The position numbers and the translations under genes were made by a program. A model generated the notes under the pieces. The model ran no database searches. It was not told where the DNA came from and saw nothing but the letters and a program-made list of their open reading frames with translations. Of a stretch of DNA of 64,000 nt, positions 8,401-18,815 are shown in pieces (the stretch's first letter is position 1; every line of letters begins with the position of its first letter). The DNA is from Halieaceae bacterium (GTDB taxonomy: Bacteria; Pseudomonadota; Gammaproteobacteria; Pseudomonadales; Halieaceae): the NCBI GenBank assembly GCA_902631395.1, contig CACOYM010000006.1, positions 1 through 64,000 on the forward strand, in the 5' to 3' direction.

Positions 8401-8541
8401 TATCACCGGAAATGAAATGACAGGTAGGTTAACTGCCGATCGGAATCCTAAAAGCAAAAGACTGAGGCAGACCACGATCGCGACCACGGGCCTTTCGGTG
8501 AAAAGGTCAGTCCACCGCGGTGATAACGACAAACCACTCAT
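5449..8541 (-). CDS. RND efflux transporter, inner-membrane permease subunit
   Basis: 1030 residues, the usual length of an AcrB/MexF-type hydrophobe-amphiphile efflux pump. It has an N-terminal membrane helix, the first large periplasmic loop, a TM2-6 bundle containing GLVVDDAIVVVENVAR (the Asp pair that relays protons), a second periplasmic loop and TM7-12. It exports drugs or other amphiphiles driven by proton influx, working with a membrane fusion protein and an outer-membrane channel. The fusion-protein gene lies just upstream and overlaps by four bases (ATGA). No TolC-type channel gene is in the window, so a remote one must be used. Confidence 0.95.
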   Translation of the reverse strand: MSGLSLSPRWTDLFTERPVVAIVVCLSLLLLGFRSAVNLPVISFPVIESSSIAVITVYPGASAETVQGFVTEPIERAASSVPGLDYIESVTTAGTSTVTLWLQLNKNTTEAISTLSTRLSQIRFELPEGTEDPSIQISRADTPYASFYLALRIPPDRTYAGVSDLIQRDILPRLTAIPGIERVENYGLQQSMRIWLNPWKMTALNVSTADVANTLRRNNVIGTFGRTKSTSQRVNLKTNSEAKTPSDFASMLIQNDSAVDIRLGDVAEIQVGTTELNTVDRYNQDQVVFVGVYPEPGTSEIVVGDALYSAVKSINESLPPDLDLFIPFDNSRYMREAVAEIFSTLGETILLVGLVVLALMGSARSALVPLLTIPISILGATAAISLVGFSMNLLTILAIVLSVGLVVDDAIVVVENVARNLREGMTRREAALASSRRLLSPIIAMTMTLAVVYAPIGFLSGLSGVLFREFAFTLAIAVVISGFVAITLSPIMSAWVCPDKGHETRMTSWVNDGFERIAKKYGGLVDFSLRWRWQLVAGGVFFSLLIAPLYFFSLKELSPIEDTSSIAMIVEAAPEASIAETVGGFTDAVDVMLSEPTTTYIWQSINPGFGFGGQEFVPPKERDVTTHELLPAISERLKGVPSVTAFPSTQPSLPTAGQYDLEVVVTSSDSLENMHHIADVMAAQAMGSGLFYFFENGLKMDLLAVEYQLDKERIADLGMTLGDLTSQMDLFVSEGYVTRYDERGRAYRVIPQLQQAFKVSPESLLDTPVVLPSGEHVPFGTFATLQRNTEPRALTRFQQKRSFKLFGGVIPGYTKEQALSYVEELAEEILPPGYVLDYTGESREIRREGNTMVNVLGLSLVMVFLVLALQFDSFRDPLIILLGSAPLALFAAMVITFTGLTTINIYSQVGLITLVGLISKNAILIVEFANQAQAEGMNKLEAIKAGSVYRLRPVLMTTGATVLGHLPLVLVEGAGAEARNSIGFILVIGMLIGTLFTLALLPAIYALIASDHPAESARAQTEANTPTPAH

Positions 8542-9626
8542 TGGTTTTTGGAGACGACATGAATCGAGACGAAAAGATTGTCCTCTAGCTTGAACGCGCC
8601 TCTGTCAGCTACGAGCTCACCGGGAGTTATTTCACCGCTTACGAACATCTTTTCGCGGCTCTCGCCGCGGACGTCGACCCGCCGGATGGCGGCTCGATGG
8701 GGTAGGAAAGCATCAGCCTCGGTTTCCTCAACAACATAAACATGCGCACCTTGCGGGTCCCATCGCACGCTTCGCTTTGGCACTGACATTAGATTTTCCA
8801 ATGGTCCAGTGTCGACTACTACCTGAACGAGCGAGCCGTGTTTGAGCGCAGGCGCTTCCAATTCTGCGCGGACATCATAGGTGCGGGTGCCTTGGGAAAA
8901 AGCCGAAGACACAGCAATGACTCTCGCTACTCCCGCGAGGGAGCCGTTCACATCACGGATGTCGACGTTATCGCCAACCACGATGTCGGCGAGGCCCTGT
9001 GGAACCTTGAAGTCAATCCATTTGGTAGGTTTCAAGCCGGTGAGCGTTGTCAGCACCTCGCCAAATTGCATTAAATCACCAACTCGCTGTGTGTAGATTC
9101 CCATCGTGCCAGCGAAGGGCGCCAGAACGTTCATTCGACTGAGTCTGGCTCGCAGTGCGGCTATCTGCGCGGTCAGAGAGAGTTTGCGCGCTTTGAGAAT
9201 GTCCAACTGGTCCTGTGAAACCAGTGAGTCTGCCTCCAGTGTGAGGTTGCGCGACAACTGAGTGTCCACAAGATTCAAGTCTGCTTGGAGCGCGTCCCGC
9301 TGTGCCTCGACATCATCGTCAAACAGCACCAGCAACTTTGAGCCAGCAGGGACAGTTTCGCCACTTTGATAGGGTAGTTGGGCGATTCGGCCAGGTGTTT
9401 CCGCTGATATAACGAGATGCTCCGGTGACTGCACGGTGCCGCTGAGAAGGCGGCTAGGCTGCCAATTGTCCGCCTCTGCGTTGGCGACTGTGACGGCCTC
9501 AAAGGCCGGTGGAAAACTTTCCATGAAGGCAAGGGCCTGTGAGATCTGCACAAACTTAATCCCAGCGAGCGCAGCTGTGACGGACGCGCATACCAAAGCG
9601 GTGGTGACCCAGGATTTTGCTTTCAT
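8538..9626 (-). CDS. RND efflux membrane fusion protein (periplasmic adaptor)
   Basis: 362 residues. An N-terminal hydrophobic segment is followed by a lipoyl-type half (ISAETPGRI...LPYQSGETV), a coiled-coil hairpin (~residues 100-160), the second lipoyl half (VLAPFAGTMGIYTQRVGDLM) and a beta-barrel domain. This is the HlyD/AcrA-type adaptor linking the RND permease to an outer-membrane channel. Its gene overlaps the permease gene by four bases, so the two are translated together. A lipoprotein Cys is not evident; it is probably anchored by its N-terminal helix. Confidence 0.93.
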   Translation of the reverse strand: MKAKSWVTTALVCASVTAALAGIKFVQISQALAFMESFPPAFEAVTVANAEADNWQPSRLLSGTVQSPEHLVISAETPGRIAQLPYQSGETVPAGSKLLVLFDDDVEAQRDALQADLNLVDTQLSRNLTLEADSLVSQDQLDILKARKLSLTAQIAALRARLSRMNVLAPFAGTMGIYTQRVGDLMQFGEVLTTLTGLKPTKWIDFKVPQGLADIVVGDNVDIRDVNGSLAGVARVIAVSSAFSQGTRTYDVRAELEAPALKHGSLVQVVVDTGPLENLMSVPKRSVRWDPQGAHVYVVEETEADAFLPHRAAIRRVDVRGESREKMFVSGEITPGELVADRGAFKLEDNLFVSIHVVSKNQ

Positions 9627-9686
9627 GGCCCTTTTCCCAAAGCTAACGCTTGGTCCGCGGATTCGCAGCGCATTGTGAACACTCGA

Positions 9687-9959
9687 TCAGTCATTAGGCG
9701 GCACGTACCCCTCGGCCTGATCGAAGTCCTCGCCAGCGAGAAACTTGTCCATCTCACCCATCAGGTATTTGCGCGCCTCTAGGTCCATTAGGTTGAGGTG
9801 TTTCTCATTGATCAGCATGGTTTGGTGGCCCTGCCACTCCAGCCAAGCCCTCTTCGATACATTGTCAAAAATATCTTGGCCTCTGGCGCCTGGTAACGGT
9901 GCACGCTCGAGTCCCTCTAGCTCCTCGCCGTAGCGTCGGCATTGAACTTTTCTTGCCAT
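9687..9959 (-). CDS. yggX: Fe(2+)-trafficking protein YggX
   Basis: 90 residues beginning [16 protein letters not shown] and including [17 protein letters not shown], the signature of the YggX family, which protects iron-sulfur enzymes and is linked to oxidative-stress resistance. The start is the ATG at 9959, preceded by GAGGAGCG; a longer frame upstream is inside mutY. The ATG overlaps the mutY stop by one base (TGATG). The mutY-yggX pairing is widely conserved and fits, as MutY is an Fe-S protein that repairs oxidative damage. Confidence 0.96.
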   Translation of the reverse strand: MARKVQCRRYGEELEGLERAPLPGARGQDIFDNVSKRAWLEWQGHQTMLINEKHLNLMDLEARKYLMGEMDKFLAGEDFDQAEGYVPPND

Positions 9960-11044
9960 CAGTCGCTCCTCAATGGGGTTTCTTTCCTGAGTCCTGCCAA
10001 TAACCGCACAATCGGCGCGGGTAAGCCGACCGAAGGCGGCGGGTGCAGAGAGAACCACTGCAGATTTTGCGCGCCACATTCTACGTCATTCGCGAGAGTA
10101 CGGTCTTTTTCGCAATGCACTATGAGGGGATGGGCTTCTAGCTTGAAATGGGTGAAAGTATGTAGAAACGGCGGATCGACCCGACAGGCTTCTGGCGGGA
10201 GTGACAAATAGCGTGCGATCCACTGTCTGGCGGCTGTTACGTTTTCAAATTCGGGTGGTGCCCACAGTCCTCCCCAGATACCGGAGTCGGGTCGTTTCTG
10301 TAGCAAGACCTCTGCAGGTGCGCGCGTTGCAAGGGCGAGCCATCGTTGTTTCATTGGTAACTTTTTGCGTGGCTTTTGTCCGGGAAAGTCGCCTTGCCGA
10401 TTTTGCGCTCTCGCGGCGCAACCTGCCTCCAGAGGGCATTGCTGGCATCTTGGTTGGCTACGCGTGCAGCAGGTAGCGCCCATATCCATAATGGCCTGTG
10501 TATAGTCTGCCGCCCGGTCGACCGGTGTGTGGCGCTCTGCATGGAGCCACAGAGAATCCGCAACTGTCCGCTGCCCCGGCCAGCCCTCGATGCCGTGATA
10601 GCGCGCGAGCACTCGCTTGACGTTTCCGTCTAGGATGGGTGCCCGGGTGTCCATTGCTAGAGAGAGGATCGCCCCCGCGGTAGATCGGCCGATGCCAGGC
10701 AATGCCTCCAGCCCTGCAAGATCATCGGGAAAAATACCATCATGCGAAGCGCAGATCTGTTTGGCGCAGCGATGCAGATTACGTGCTCTGGCGTAGTAGC
10801 CTAGGCCTGTCCAAAGGTGGAGGACATTATCCTCAGTGGCTTTCGCTAGTGTGGCGACATCGGGAAAGCGATCCATAAATCGGTCATAAAAAGGGATCAC
10901 TGTAACGACCCGAGTTTGCTGCAGCATGATTTCCGATACCCAAACGCGATAGGGTGTTCGGTCTTTCTGCCATGGCAGGTCTTTGCGCCCATGGTGGTCA
11001 AACCAATCTAGCAACGCAGTGGCGATATGATCTTTTTCACTCAT
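9959..11044 (-). CDS. mutY: A/G-specific adenine glycosylase MutY
   Basis: 361 residues. It removes adenine mispaired with 8-oxoguanine in base-excision repair. Visible features are the catalytic Glu in [10 protein letters not shown], the helix-hairpin-helix [14 protein letters not shown] with the downstream Asp of [11 protein letters not shown], the [4Fe-4S] ligands in C-x6-C-x2-C-x5-C ([17 protein letters not shown]), and a C-terminal NUDT1-like domain (from ~residue 230) that recognises 8-oxoG. It is divergent to hisB, with ~100 bases between them, and translationally coupled to yggX. Confidence 0.97.
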   Translation of the reverse strand: MSEKDHIATALLDWFDHHGRKDLPWQKDRTPYRVWVSEIMLQQTRVVTVIPFYDRFMDRFPDVATLAKATEDNVLHLWTGLGYYARARNLHRCAKQICASHDGIFPDDLAGLEALPGIGRSTAGAILSLAMDTRAPILDGNVKRVLARYHGIEGWPGQRTVADSLWLHAERHTPVDRAADYTQAIMDMGATCCTRSQPRCQQCPLEAGCAARAQNRQGDFPGQKPRKKLPMKQRWLALATRAPAEVLLQKRPDSGIWGGLWAPPEFENVTAARQWIARYLSLPPEACRVDPPFLHTFTHFKLEAHPLIVHCEKDRTLANDVECGAQNLQWFSLHPPPSVGLPAPIVRLLAGLRKETPLRSD

Positions 11045-11145
11045 GAAGTGGTACAGCTTCGCAATGAAGTAAGGTGGCTCTTTCTATACAATAGCGGCCC
11101 TAGTGTAACGCTCGCGCAGTCTGGCGGGTGGTTCGGAGAAAAGGC

Positions 11146-11754
11146 ATGAGTCAGCAGGAAGCGGGTGCTCGTAAGGCATCGGTCAATCGCGAGACCCTAG
11201 AGACCCAAATCAGTATCGAATTGTGCCTCGACGGTACGGGCCAATGCACCCTCGATACGGGGATACCCTTTCTCGAGCATATGCTAGATCAAATTGCTCG
11301 GCACGGTCAGGTTGACCTCGATATTCAAGCCAAGGGTGACCTGCATATCGATGCGCACCACACCGTAGAGGACATCGGTATTACTCTGGGGCAAGCCCTT
11401 AGTCAGGCCATTGGGGATAAAAAAGGCATTGTGCGTTACGGCTATGCGTATGTTCCGCTGGACGAGGCCTTGTCTAGGGTAGTCATCGATTGCAGTGGCC
11501 GCCCGGGGCTGGAGTTTCACGCGCCATTTACCCGTGCCAAGGTCGGTGAGTTTGATGTGGACCTGGTCGTCGAGTTTTTTCAGGGTTTCGTGAATCACTC
11601 CGATGTGACACTCCACATCGACAACCTGCGGGGGCATAACGCGCACCATCAGGTCGAGACAATATTCAAGGCCTTTGGTCGCGCCCTGCGAATGGCCGTA
11701 GCGCCCGATCCGGCTATGGCAGGCATTAGTCCCTCGACCAAAGGGGTATTGTAA
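11146..11754 (+). CDS. hisB: Imidazoleglycerol-phosphate dehydratase HisB
   Basis: About 202 residues, the monofunctional length (no N-terminal phosphatase). It dehydrates imidazole-glycerol phosphate in histidine synthesis. The manganese-binding His motifs [22 protein letters not shown] and [17 protein letters not shown] are all present. I start at the ATG at 11146, preceded by GGAGAAAAGG, rather than the GTG at 11128. It is first of a tight hisB-hisH-hisA-hisF cluster on the + strand; hisG, hisD and hisC are not in this window, and hisI/hisE lie ~35 kb away. Confidence 0.97.
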   Translation: MSQQEAGARKASVNRETLETQISIELCLDGTGQCTLDTGIPFLEHMLDQIARHGQVDLDIQAKGDLHIDAHHTVEDIGITLGQALSQAIGDKKGIVRYGYAYVPLDEALSRVVIDCSGRPGLEFHAPFTRAKVGEFDVDLVVEFFQGFVNHSDVTLHIDNLRGHNAHHQVETIFKAFGRALRMAVAPDPAMAGISPSTKGVL

Positions 11755-11757
11755 GTC

Positions 11758-12411
11758 GTGAACCATCACGTTGCCGTGATCGATTACGGCATGGGGAATT
11801 TGCACTCGGTGGCCAGCGCAATGGAGCATGTGGGCGCTACTAAGGTCACTGTGAGTCATAAGCCGAAGGAGATTGCCGCAGCCGACCGCGTAGTATTTCC
11901 GGGAGTCGGCGGCATCCGTGATTGCATGGAAGCGATTCGTCGCTTGGGCTGCGATAAATTATTGGATGACGTTCTGAATCGAGACGGCAAGCCGGTTCTG
12001 GCCATTTGTGTCGGTATGCAGGCGTTGATGACCCGATCGGAAGAAAATGAAGGCGTCGCCTGTTTGGATACGGTGCAGGGCGACGTGCGCTACTTTGGTG
12101 ACGCCCATTGCGACGAGACGGGCACCCGACTCAAGGTGCCACACATGGGCTGGAATACCGTTGAGCCCGCTATTGATCACCCGTTGTGGCAGGGCATCAA
12201 GCCTGGCGAACGGTTTTACTATGTGCACAGTTATCACGTCGTGCCCGCTGATCAAAAGATAGTGGCGGGGACCTTTGAGTATGGCCTGACGGGTTGCGCT
12301 GCGCTGGCACGAGAAAACCTTTTTGCCACTCAATTCCATCCCGAGAAAAGCCACCGGGCAGGCTTGACCCTGCTGAAAAATTTTTTAAGTTGGGACGGTA
12401 CGTGCTCGTAA
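11758..12411 (+). CDS. hisH: Imidazole glycerol phosphate synthase, glutaminase subunit HisH
   Basis: 217 residues, GTG start three bases after the hisB stop. It is a class I glutamine amidotransferase that delivers ammonia to HisF. The nucleophile Cys is in [10 protein letters not shown], and the His/Glu of the triad are in FHPEKS. The start [11 protein letters not shown] is the usual HisH N-terminus. Its end overlaps the hisA start by 10 bases. Confidence 0.97.
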   Translation: MNHHVAVIDYGMGNLHSVASAMEHVGATKVTVSHKPKEIAAADRVVFPGVGGIRDCMEAIRRLGCDKLLDDVLNRDGKPVLAICVGMQALMTRSEENEGVACLDTVQGDVRYFGDAHCDETGTRLKVPHMGWNTVEPAIDHPLWQGIKPGERFYYVHSYHVVPADQKIVAGTFEYGLTGCAALARENLFATQFHPEKSHRAGLTLLKNFLSWDGTCS

Positions 12412-13145
12412 TTCCTGCCATCGACCTCAAAGACGGTCAATGCGTGCGGCTGCGTCAGGGCGATATGGCTGACAGCACTGTCTTTTCTGACGACCCAGTC
12501 GGCATGGCCCAGCGTTGGCACGCCGAGGGTGCGCGGCGACTACATATTGTTGATCTTGACGGGGCGTTTGCCGGCAAGCCCGTCAACGCCGGAATTATCG
12601 AGTCGATCTCCAACGCGTTACCCGATCTGCCAATTCAAATTGGAGGTGGTATCCGTAACGTAGATACTATTGCGCGCTATCTTATGGCGGGTGTGCAATT
12701 CGCCATCATCGGTACCATGGCTGCCAAGAACCCCGAACTCGTCTATGAAGCTTGCAGGCAATTTCCAGGTCATGTCATTGTCGGTATCGATGCCCGCGGT
12801 GGTCAGGTAGCGGTAGAAGGTTGGGCCACTAAAAGTGAGCTCGATGCCACTGAACTTGCTAAACGCTTCGCTGATGCGGGCGTAAGTGCGTTGATCTATA
12901 CCGACATTGATCGTGACGGGATGATGCAGGGTGTCAATGTGGACGCCACCGTGGCGTTGGCTACAGCAACCGCGCTCCCGGTGATCGCCTCTGGGGGCAT
13001 CAGCAACCTCGATGATGTCAGAGGTCTTATGCCCCATGCCCGGAACGGCATCTGTGGCGCGATTACCGGTCGCGCGATTTATGAAGGAACTCTCGATCTT
13101 GCTGCCGCGCAGGCCGAGGTCGATTCCTTCCTACGAGCCGATTGA
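12402..13145 (+). CDS. hisA: Phosphoribosyl isomerase HisA (ProFAR isomerase)
   Basis: 247 residues from a GTG at 12402, giving the canonical N-terminus [17 protein letters not shown]. Earlier in-frame starts lie inside hisH and are rejected. It is a TIM barrel catalysing the Amadori isomerisation of ProFAR. The catalytic Asp in IPAIDLKDG and the second Asp in YTDIDRDGM are present, with phosphate-binding IGGGIR and IASGGIS loops. It overlaps hisH by 10 bases and hisF by one (TGATG). Confidence 0.97.
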   Translation: MLVIPAIDLKDGQCVRLRQGDMADSTVFSDDPVGMAQRWHAEGARRLHIVDLDGAFAGKPVNAGIIESISNALPDLPIQIGGGIRNVDTIARYLMAGVQFAIIGTMAAKNPELVYEACRQFPGHVIVGIDARGGQVAVEGWATKSELDATELAKRFADAGVSALIYTDIDRDGMMQGVNVDATVALATATALPVIASGGISNLDDVRGLMPHARNGICGAITGRAIYEGTLDLAAAQAEVDSFLRAD

Positions 13146-13918
13146 TGGCGCTCGCGAAACGCATTATTCCCTGTTTAGACGTCGATCAGGGCAGAGTGGT
13201 TAAAGGGGTCAATTTCGTTGGAATACGAGATGCGGGTGACCCTGTCGAGATAGCACGTCGTTATAACGAAGCCGGTGCTGATGAGGTCACGTTTCTCGAT
13301 ATTACCGCCAGCCATGAAGAGCGAGACACCACAGCTCACACCGTCGAAAAGATCGCGCGGGAAGTTTTCATCCCGCTGACGGTCGGTGGAGGCATCCGTG
13401 CATTATCGGATATTCGGGCCATGCTGAATGCGGGAGCCGACAAAGTGAGCATTAATACTGCGGCGATTCATGACCCGGACTTGGTGCGCGAGGCAGCAGC
13501 GCGCTTCGGGTCTCAGTGCATCGTTGTTGCGATCGACGTAAAGTGCGTTTCGACCCAGGGTAAGGCGCCCCGCTATGAGCTCTTCACCCACGGTGGACGT
13601 AAGCCCACCGGCATTGAGGCGGTGGAGTGGGCCATGAAAATGGCAGAGTACGGTGCAGGAGAAATTCTGTTAACGAGCATGGATCGCGATGGCACCCGAG
13701 ATGGCTTTGAGCTGACCGTCACGCGGGCGATCGCTGATGCGGTAGATATTCCGGTGATTGCCTCTGGCGGCGTGGGGACACTGCAACACCTCGCAGAGGG
13801 TGTGACTCAAGGCGGCGCAGATGCCGTACTAGCAGCCAGTATCTTCCACTTCGGCGAGTACACAGTGGGACAGGCCAAAGCCTTCATGGCCAGTCAAGGC
13901 ATCACGATGAGGCTTTAG
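13145..13918 (+). CDS. hisF: Imidazole glycerol phosphate synthase, cyclase subunit HisF
   Basis: 257 residues. It cyclises PRFAR with ammonia from HisH to give imidazole-glycerol phosphate and AICAR. The motifs [19 protein letters not shown] and [10 protein letters not shown] carry the catalytic aspartates. The ATG at 13145 overlaps the hisA stop by one base; a TTG one codon upstream is less likely. The stop overlaps the convergent ctpA stop by four bases. Confidence 0.97.
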   Translation: MALAKRIIPCLDVDQGRVVKGVNFVGIRDAGDPVEIARRYNEAGADEVTFLDITASHEERDTTAHTVEKIAREVFIPLTVGGGIRALSDIRAMLNAGADKVSINTAAIHDPDLVREAAARFGSQCIVVAIDVKCVSTQGKAPRYELFTHGGRKPTGIEAVEWAMKMAEYGAGEILLTSMDRDGTRDGFELTVTRAIADAVDIPVIASGGVGTLQHLAEGVTQGGADAVLAASIFHFGEYTVGQAKAFMASQGITMRL

Positions 13919-15339
13919 GTTTCTCCATTCTCTGAGTTTTGCACCCCCGAGGCGTCTGCTTCTGCCATCGACTCATTTTTTATTGCGGACTGGGGCGACA
14001 ACAAGTTGATACCGCGCAATAATGTCAGCGCCTCATAGAGCTGGTTGTCGGTATTTCTCAGCTCGGTCAGCGATTCACTCTCGGACTGACTGTCTGCAGG
14101 GTCGCCACCGCTCAGACTGCCTTGGAGGTCGGCCTCTTTCGTACGTCGGTTGGACTCGACGCTTTTGATTTCGGCGCGCTCGACAACAATATCCGGCACT
14201 ATGCCCTCTGCCTGAATGGATCGGCCATTAGGTGTGTAGTAGAGGGCTGTGGTGAGCTTGACTGCGCGTGTATCGGTGATGGGCAGAATGGTCTGCACTG
14301 AACCCTTTCCAAAGCTACGCGTGCCCATAATGACCGCGCGGCTGCGATCCTGCAGCGCACCCGCCACAATCTCGGAGGCACTGGCAGAACCACCGTTGAT
14401 TAAAACAACAATGGGTATGTCGTCGAGTATGTCCCCGGACATGGCCTCGAAGCGATCCTTTGAGTGGGGATGCCGGCCCTCTGTGTACACAACAAGTCCA
14501 CCATCTAGAAAAGCACCTGCCATGTCGACGCTGGCCCCCAACACACCACCAGGATTGTTTCGTAAGTCTAAGACAATACCCTTAAGCGGGCCCTGACTTA
14601 TCGCTGACTTGAGTTTGGCAATAGCTTCTTTTCCGGTATCACGCTGGAACTGCGACGCGCGCAACCATAAATATCCCTCCATCAGTTCACGACTGCGCAC
14701 GCTGGGCACTTTGATAATGTTGCGTATGACGGTTACGTCAAAAGGATCCGCTACGCCGCGCCGACCAATTGTCAGGAGCACTTCAGAGCCTGTTGGCCCG
14801 CGCATCAGCTCGACCGATTTGTTCACGGGTAGGTCCCGAACGGATTCGCCGTCGATTTTTAAAATGATATCCCCGGCCTCAAGGCCCGCGGCCTCAGCGG
14901 GCGAACCGTCGATGGGTGCGATGATTTTTACGTAGCCCCGATCTTGACCGATCTCGACTCCCAGCCCACTGAACTCTCCCTTTGTGGTTTCTTGCAGCGA
15001 GTCGAAAGCTTTTTCTTTGAGAAACACAGAATGGGGATCCAGCCCTGACAGCATTCCCTGCACCGCCAGCTCGAACAGTTTGCTGTCTGGCACGGATTCT
15101 ACGTAACCCTGACGAATTTGGTTAAACACATCGGCAAACATCTGCAACTCCTCCAGCGGTAACGCGGAGGTCTCTGCAGCGATACCAGCTTGGGGATTAT
15201 CACTATGCGGATTTGACGCCTCCTGAGCGCCGCCGCTTTGTTCGTCCGGCAAAGCCTCCTGTGCTGAGGCAGATAGCGATGTTAGTAGAACGAGCAAAAA
15301 CCCAAGGGCGCTGGCAGGAAAGGGCATGAAACGATCCAA
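13915..15339 (-). CDS. ctpA: Carboxyl-terminal processing protease (S41)
   Basis: 474 residues. A signal peptide ([19 protein letters not shown]) leads into a PDZ domain ([17 protein letters not shown]...[10 protein letters not shown], ~residues 125-200) and the tail-specific protease domain, with the catalytic Ser in [14 protein letters not shown] and Lys in [10 protein letters not shown]. The C-terminal ~80 residues are polar and low-complexity. It cleaves periplasmic substrates from their C-termini. Next to envC and gpmI, as in pseudomonads, suggesting a link to cell-wall hydrolase control. Confidence 0.95.
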   Translation of the reverse strand: MDRFMPFPASALGFLLVLLTSLSASAQEALPDEQSGGAQEASNPHSDNPQAGIAAETSALPLEELQMFADVFNQIRQGYVESVPDSKLFELAVQGMLSGLDPHSVFLKEKAFDSLQETTKGEFSGLGVEIGQDRGYVKIIAPIDGSPAEAAGLEAGDIILKIDGESVRDLPVNKSVELMRGPTGSEVLLTIGRRGVADPFDVTVIRNIIKVPSVRSRELMEGYLWLRASQFQRDTGKEAIAKLKSAISQGPLKGIVLDLRNNPGGVLGASVDMAGAFLDGGLVVYTEGRHPHSKDRFEAMSGDILDDIPIVVLINGGSASASEIVAGALQDRSRAVIMGTRSFGKGSVQTILPITDTRAVKLTTALYYTPNGRSIQAEGIVPDIVVERAEIKSVESNRRTKEADLQGSLSGGDPADSQSESESLTELRNTDNQLYEALTLLRGINLLSPQSAIKNESMAEADASGVQNSENGET

Positions 15340-15382
15340 AAACTAGACGAAAGGTAATGTTACCCGATTATTTTCGCTTCGC

Positions 15383-16537
15383 TCAGCGCCTTATCCAAAG
15401 CGCTGGATCAACGGGTTGCCCCTGTTGTCGAATCTCAAAATACAGCCCTGTAGTCTCCTGACCACCACTGGCGCCCGCTCTAGCGATAACGTCACCTGCC
15501 GTCACGCTTTCCCCTACTTGACGCATCAAGCTGTGATTTTGACCATAAAGCGTCAGCCAGCCATCCTGATGGTCAATCACGATTAGCAAGCCCTGGCCTC
15601 TCAACCAGTCAGCGTAGATCACCTGCCCAGCGTAAACTGCGGTGATAGCCTCACCCTCCTCAGCCGGGATCAGCCAACCCTGCCAGAGGATGTCAGCCTT
15701 ACGGCGGGCTCCAAACCGATTGGAGGGTGTCCCCGAAACCGGCATTCTGAGTGCGCCTTTGAGCTTGACGAATGGCACAATGGCAGGCCTTGGCGCCGGC
15801 GTCATGCTCATCAGTTCCTCAAAGAGTTGATTCATTCGCTGCTGATCCGCTTCGAGATTCGCGAGTCGCTTTTCGTCAGTACTGACCTGCGCGTTTATCG
15901 CCTGCAGAGTTTGCTGTCTCCTAGCACGTTGTTTAGCCAGCGCCTTTTTCGCACTGCTCTCTGCCTCAACTTGAAGGGCGAGTTGGGTTTGCGTCTCTGC
16001 AATGCGCTGAACATTGCGCTCAATGTCTGAGAGTCCTTGCTCGTAGTGGTTAATCATTTCTTGCTGATCTTCCACCACAATCTGCAAATAAGTGAGGTTA
16101 CGCGCAACGTCCTCGGGTGTCTGATCTCCCAGCCACACCCGCAATCCCCCGCTTCGCTGCATTGCCCACAATTGCCGGATGCTCAGCTCGATCAGCTGCA
16201 CCCGAGCGTTATGGCCGGCTCGAAGCGATTGACCTTTCTGGTCTAGCGATTGGAGTCGTGCATTCAGGATGCGCCGCTCGCGGTTCAATTCGTCAGCTTT
16301 GATATCCGAGGCACCGATTTGCAGATCGATTTCTCGGAGAGTGCTCTGCAGGGTGTCTCGTTCCTGCTCACTGGCGCTCAGGCGAGATTGAATGGCATCA
16401 ATCTCCTTTTTCACCCGTGATAGTCGCTCTCCAGCTTCGTTAACATCGGCCGACGTGTGATCGACCGAGATGAAAAGTGTGGTCCCCAGCAAAAGTGACA
16501 GCAGGGTGGAGCGGGGCCTGCAGATATATGCCACCAT
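15383..16537 (-). CDS. envC: Murein hydrolase activator EnvC
   Basis: 384 residues. A signal peptide is followed by a long coiled coil (~residues 35-250, rich in Glu/Gln/Arg heptads) and a C-terminal LytM (M23) domain. The LytM domain lacks the usual catalytic His set (it ends GLYFEIRQQGQPVDPALW), as expected for EnvC, which activates amidases AmiA/B at the septum rather than cutting peptidoglycan. It sits between ctpA and gpmI on the same strand, with short gaps, and is probably in one transcript with them. Confidence 0.93.
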   Translation of the reverse strand: MVAYICRPRSTLLSLLLGTTLFISVDHTSADVNEAGERLSRVKKEIDAIQSRLSASEQERDTLQSTLREIDLQIGASDIKADELNRERRILNARLQSLDQKGQSLRAGHNARVQLIELSIRQLWAMQRSGGLRVWLGDQTPEDVARNLTYLQIVVEDQQEMINHYEQGLSDIERNVQRIAETQTQLALQVEAESSAKKALAKQRARRQQTLQAINAQVSTDEKRLANLEADQQRMNQLFEELMSMTPAPRPAIVPFVKLKGALRMPVSGTPSNRFGARRKADILWQGWLIPAEEGEAITAVYAGQVIYADWLRGQGLLIVIDHQDGWLTLYGQNHSLMRQVGESVTAGDVIARAGASGGQETTGLYFEIRQQGQPVDPALWIRR

Positions 16538-16543
16538 CTACGA

Positions 16544-18076
16544 TCAGGATGTCAGTAGGCTGCGCCCTGACATGGCGCTGGGCGCATCAATGTCCATTAA
16601 GGCCAGAATTGTTGGCGCAATGTCCGCCAAGATGCCGCCCTTGGCATCCAGTTTTCTCCCCTTAACTCCGATATAAATCAGGGGGACAGGCTCGGTGGTA
16701 TGCTGGGTATGGGGCTGATCATTCTCGTAATCTCGCATCTGCTCACAGTTGCCGTGATCCGCTGTAATCAGCCCTTCCCCGCCATGTGCCAGCAGTACTC
16801 GTTCGACACGACCTATGCATTCATCGAGGGTCTCAACAGCGGTCACCGCTGCGTCGAATTGCCCTGTGTGGCCCACCATGTCGCCGTTCGCGTAGTTCAC
16901 GACTATAAAATCATAGTCACCTGACTCGATGGCACTGACCAGCGAGTCGGTTACCTCGCGAGCGCTCATTTCCGGCTGTTTATCGTAGGTCGCGACATCA
17001 GGCGAGGAGATAAGCGCACGCGTTTCTCCCGCGAAAGTCGCCTCTCGCCCCCCGCTGAAGAAGAAGGTGACATGAGCATATTTTTCAGTTTCAGCAATGC
17101 GCAACTGCGTATGACCGCATTTGGCCAGTACCTCACCCAGACTATCTTCCAGTTTGTCCGGCGGAAACGCGATCGGGCACGACAGGCTTGAGGCATACTC
17201 GGTAGTCGTCACCAAGCGTATGTCGGGCACCGCGCTACGGGCAAACCCTAAAAATGCTGGGTCGACCAATGCTTGGGATAATTGTCGCGCTCGATCAGCA
17301 CGGAAATTCATGAAGAGTACGGTATCGCCGTTCTCAAACAGAACAGGGTCACTGATGCCAGTTGGTTCCAAGAATTCGTCATCTTCACCTCTAGCGTAGG
17401 CCGACGCGAGTGCGTCCGCCGCGGAGTCAGCATAGTAGTCTGCGGTGCCCTCGGTCAGCAGGGCATGGCTTTTCTTAATACGATCCCACCGATTGTCACG
17501 ATCCATTGCCCAGTATCGCCCATGCACTGATGCAATCCGGCCGACACCTAAGGCGCTAAATGTCGCTTCTGCGCGCATCAATGAGTGTTCAGCGCTCCGC
17601 GGCGGTGTGTCACGACCATCTAGGAAAGCATGAAGGAACAGCTTTGTTGCGCCCCGGTCTGCGGCCAGCTGCAGTGCGGCAAACAAATGCGCTTCATGGC
17701 TGTGAACTCCACCTTCAGATAACAGGCCCATCACGTGGACAGCCTTGCCAGTGTCTACAGCAGCATCGATCGCAGTCTGGTAAGCGGTGTTCGCTGCAAA
17801 GTCATCGTTAGCGATAGCCTGGTCAATACGTGTAATCGACTGATAGACAATGCGCCCGGCGCCCAGGCTCATGTGGCCCACTTCCGAATTACCCATCTGC
17901 CCCTCGGGCAATCCAACGTCGAGGCCTGAGGCGGATACAAGCGTGTGAGACGCATCGCGCCATAGTCTGTCGAGGTTGGTCGTCTTCGCCGCCCGTATGG
18001 CGTTATCCTCGATAGCGGTACGATGACCAAAACCGTCGAGAATGACCAATAGGGTTGTGCGTCGCTTTGGTGACAC
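16544..18076 (-). CDS. gpmI: 2,3-bisphosphoglycerate-independent phosphoglycerate mutase
   Basis: 510 residues. It interconverts 3- and 2-phosphoglycerate. The alkaline-phosphatase-like metal site is visible ([10 protein letters not shown]; nucleophile Ser in [11 protein letters not shown]; late [10 protein letters not shown]). Full family length, starting [10 protein letters not shown]. It lies seven bases upstream of envC on the same strand and diverges from the rhodanese gene. Confidence 0.97.
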   Translation of the reverse strand: MSPKRRTTLLVILDGFGHRTAIEDNAIRAAKTTNLDRLWRDASHTLVSASGLDVGLPEGQMGNSEVGHMSLGAGRIVYQSITRIDQAIANDDFAANTAYQTAIDAAVDTGKAVHVMGLLSEGGVHSHEAHLFAALQLAADRGATKLFLHAFLDGRDTPPRSAEHSLMRAEATFSALGVGRIASVHGRYWAMDRDNRWDRIKKSHALLTEGTADYYADSAADALASAYARGEDDEFLEPTGISDPVLFENGDTVLFMNFRADRARQLSQALVDPAFLGFARSAVPDIRLVTTTEYASSLSCPIAFPPDKLEDSLGEVLAKCGHTQLRIAETEKYAHVTFFFSGGREATFAGETRALISSPDVATYDKQPEMSAREVTDSLVSAIESGDYDFIVVNYANGDMVGHTGQFDAAVTAVETLDECIGRVERVLLAHGGEGLITADHGNCEQMRDYENDQPHTQHTTEPVPLIYIGVKGRKLDAKGGILADIAPTILALMDIDAPSAMSGRSLLTS

Positions 18077-18392
18077 AAGTGAAGCTCTGATTACTAAGAT
18101 GCTTATTGTAGCGCGGCGTGCTCATGAGGGCACGCGCACGCAGGTATGTTTCGAAAAGGTCTGCTGCTTTTATAGCCGCGATGGCCACACGATCTGTGCC
18201 AAGCTCACAAGGGCACATGCCGAGGCTGCGACTATTCATCATTGCCTAATCTGACTGGAGGCGCTGTGGTTGAACCGATATACTCCGCCTCCGCGCCGTG
18301 GGGTCAAGGTGACGGACATTCACCTGAGTAACGCTCTTCCCCGCGATATAATGATTGCAAACCCGCACTGCGGATAATGGTAGGGCAAAAGC
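18077..18392. other. Divergent promoter region, gpmI / rhodanese-grxC-secB
   Basis: About 316 bases without a gene. A TATAAT at 18347-18352, about 40 bases before the rhodanese start, is a candidate -10 for the rightward operon, but no good -35 lies at the right distance. No riboswitch or repeat is apparent. Confidence 0.35.
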
Positions 18393-18815
18393 GTGTCGGT
18401 AGACTTGATCTTTCAGTTTCTCGGGCAACAGTGGATCTTAGTGGCCGCATTGGTGACTACATTGGCGATGCTGGCGCTCCATGAGAGCCGTAAAGCAGGG
18501 CCAGCACTCTCCATTAATGAAGCGGTACAGCTCATAAATAGCGGTGGGGGGGTCTTCCTCGATATTCGTGAAGCTCCTGACTTTGCAAGAGGCCATATTA
18601 CCGACGCGGTACATATACCTGCTGCCGCGTTGGCGAGGCGCAGCAGTGAATTGGAAAAGTACCGACAAAAACCGGTCGTAGTCGTGTGTAAAATAGGGCA
18701 TGCCTCGGGCCCGGCGACGAAGGTTTTGAGAGCGCAAGGGTTCAGTCGTGCACAGAGGCTCTCAGGCGGCATGATGGAATGGGACGCGCAAAAGCTTCCT
18801 GTTGTGAGCGAATGA
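18393..18815 (+). CDS. Membrane-anchored rhodanese-domain protein (YibN-like)
   Basis: 140 residues from a GTG at 18393, with AGGG nine bases upstream. One N-terminal membrane helix (WILVAALVTTLAMLALH) precedes a single rhodanese domain with the catalytic Cys in VVVCKIGHASG. Likely a sulfur-relay or redox protein facing the cytoplasm. Its stop overlaps the grxC start (ATGA), and secB follows; this rhodanese-grxC-secB order is conserved in gammaproteobacteria. Confidence 0.93.
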   Translation: MSVDLIFQFLGQQWILVAALVTTLAMLALHESRKAGPALSINEAVQLINSGGGVFLDIREAPDFARGHITDAVHIPAAALARRSSELEKYRQKPVVVVCKIGHASGPATKVLRAQGFSRAQRLSGGMMEWDAQKLPVVSE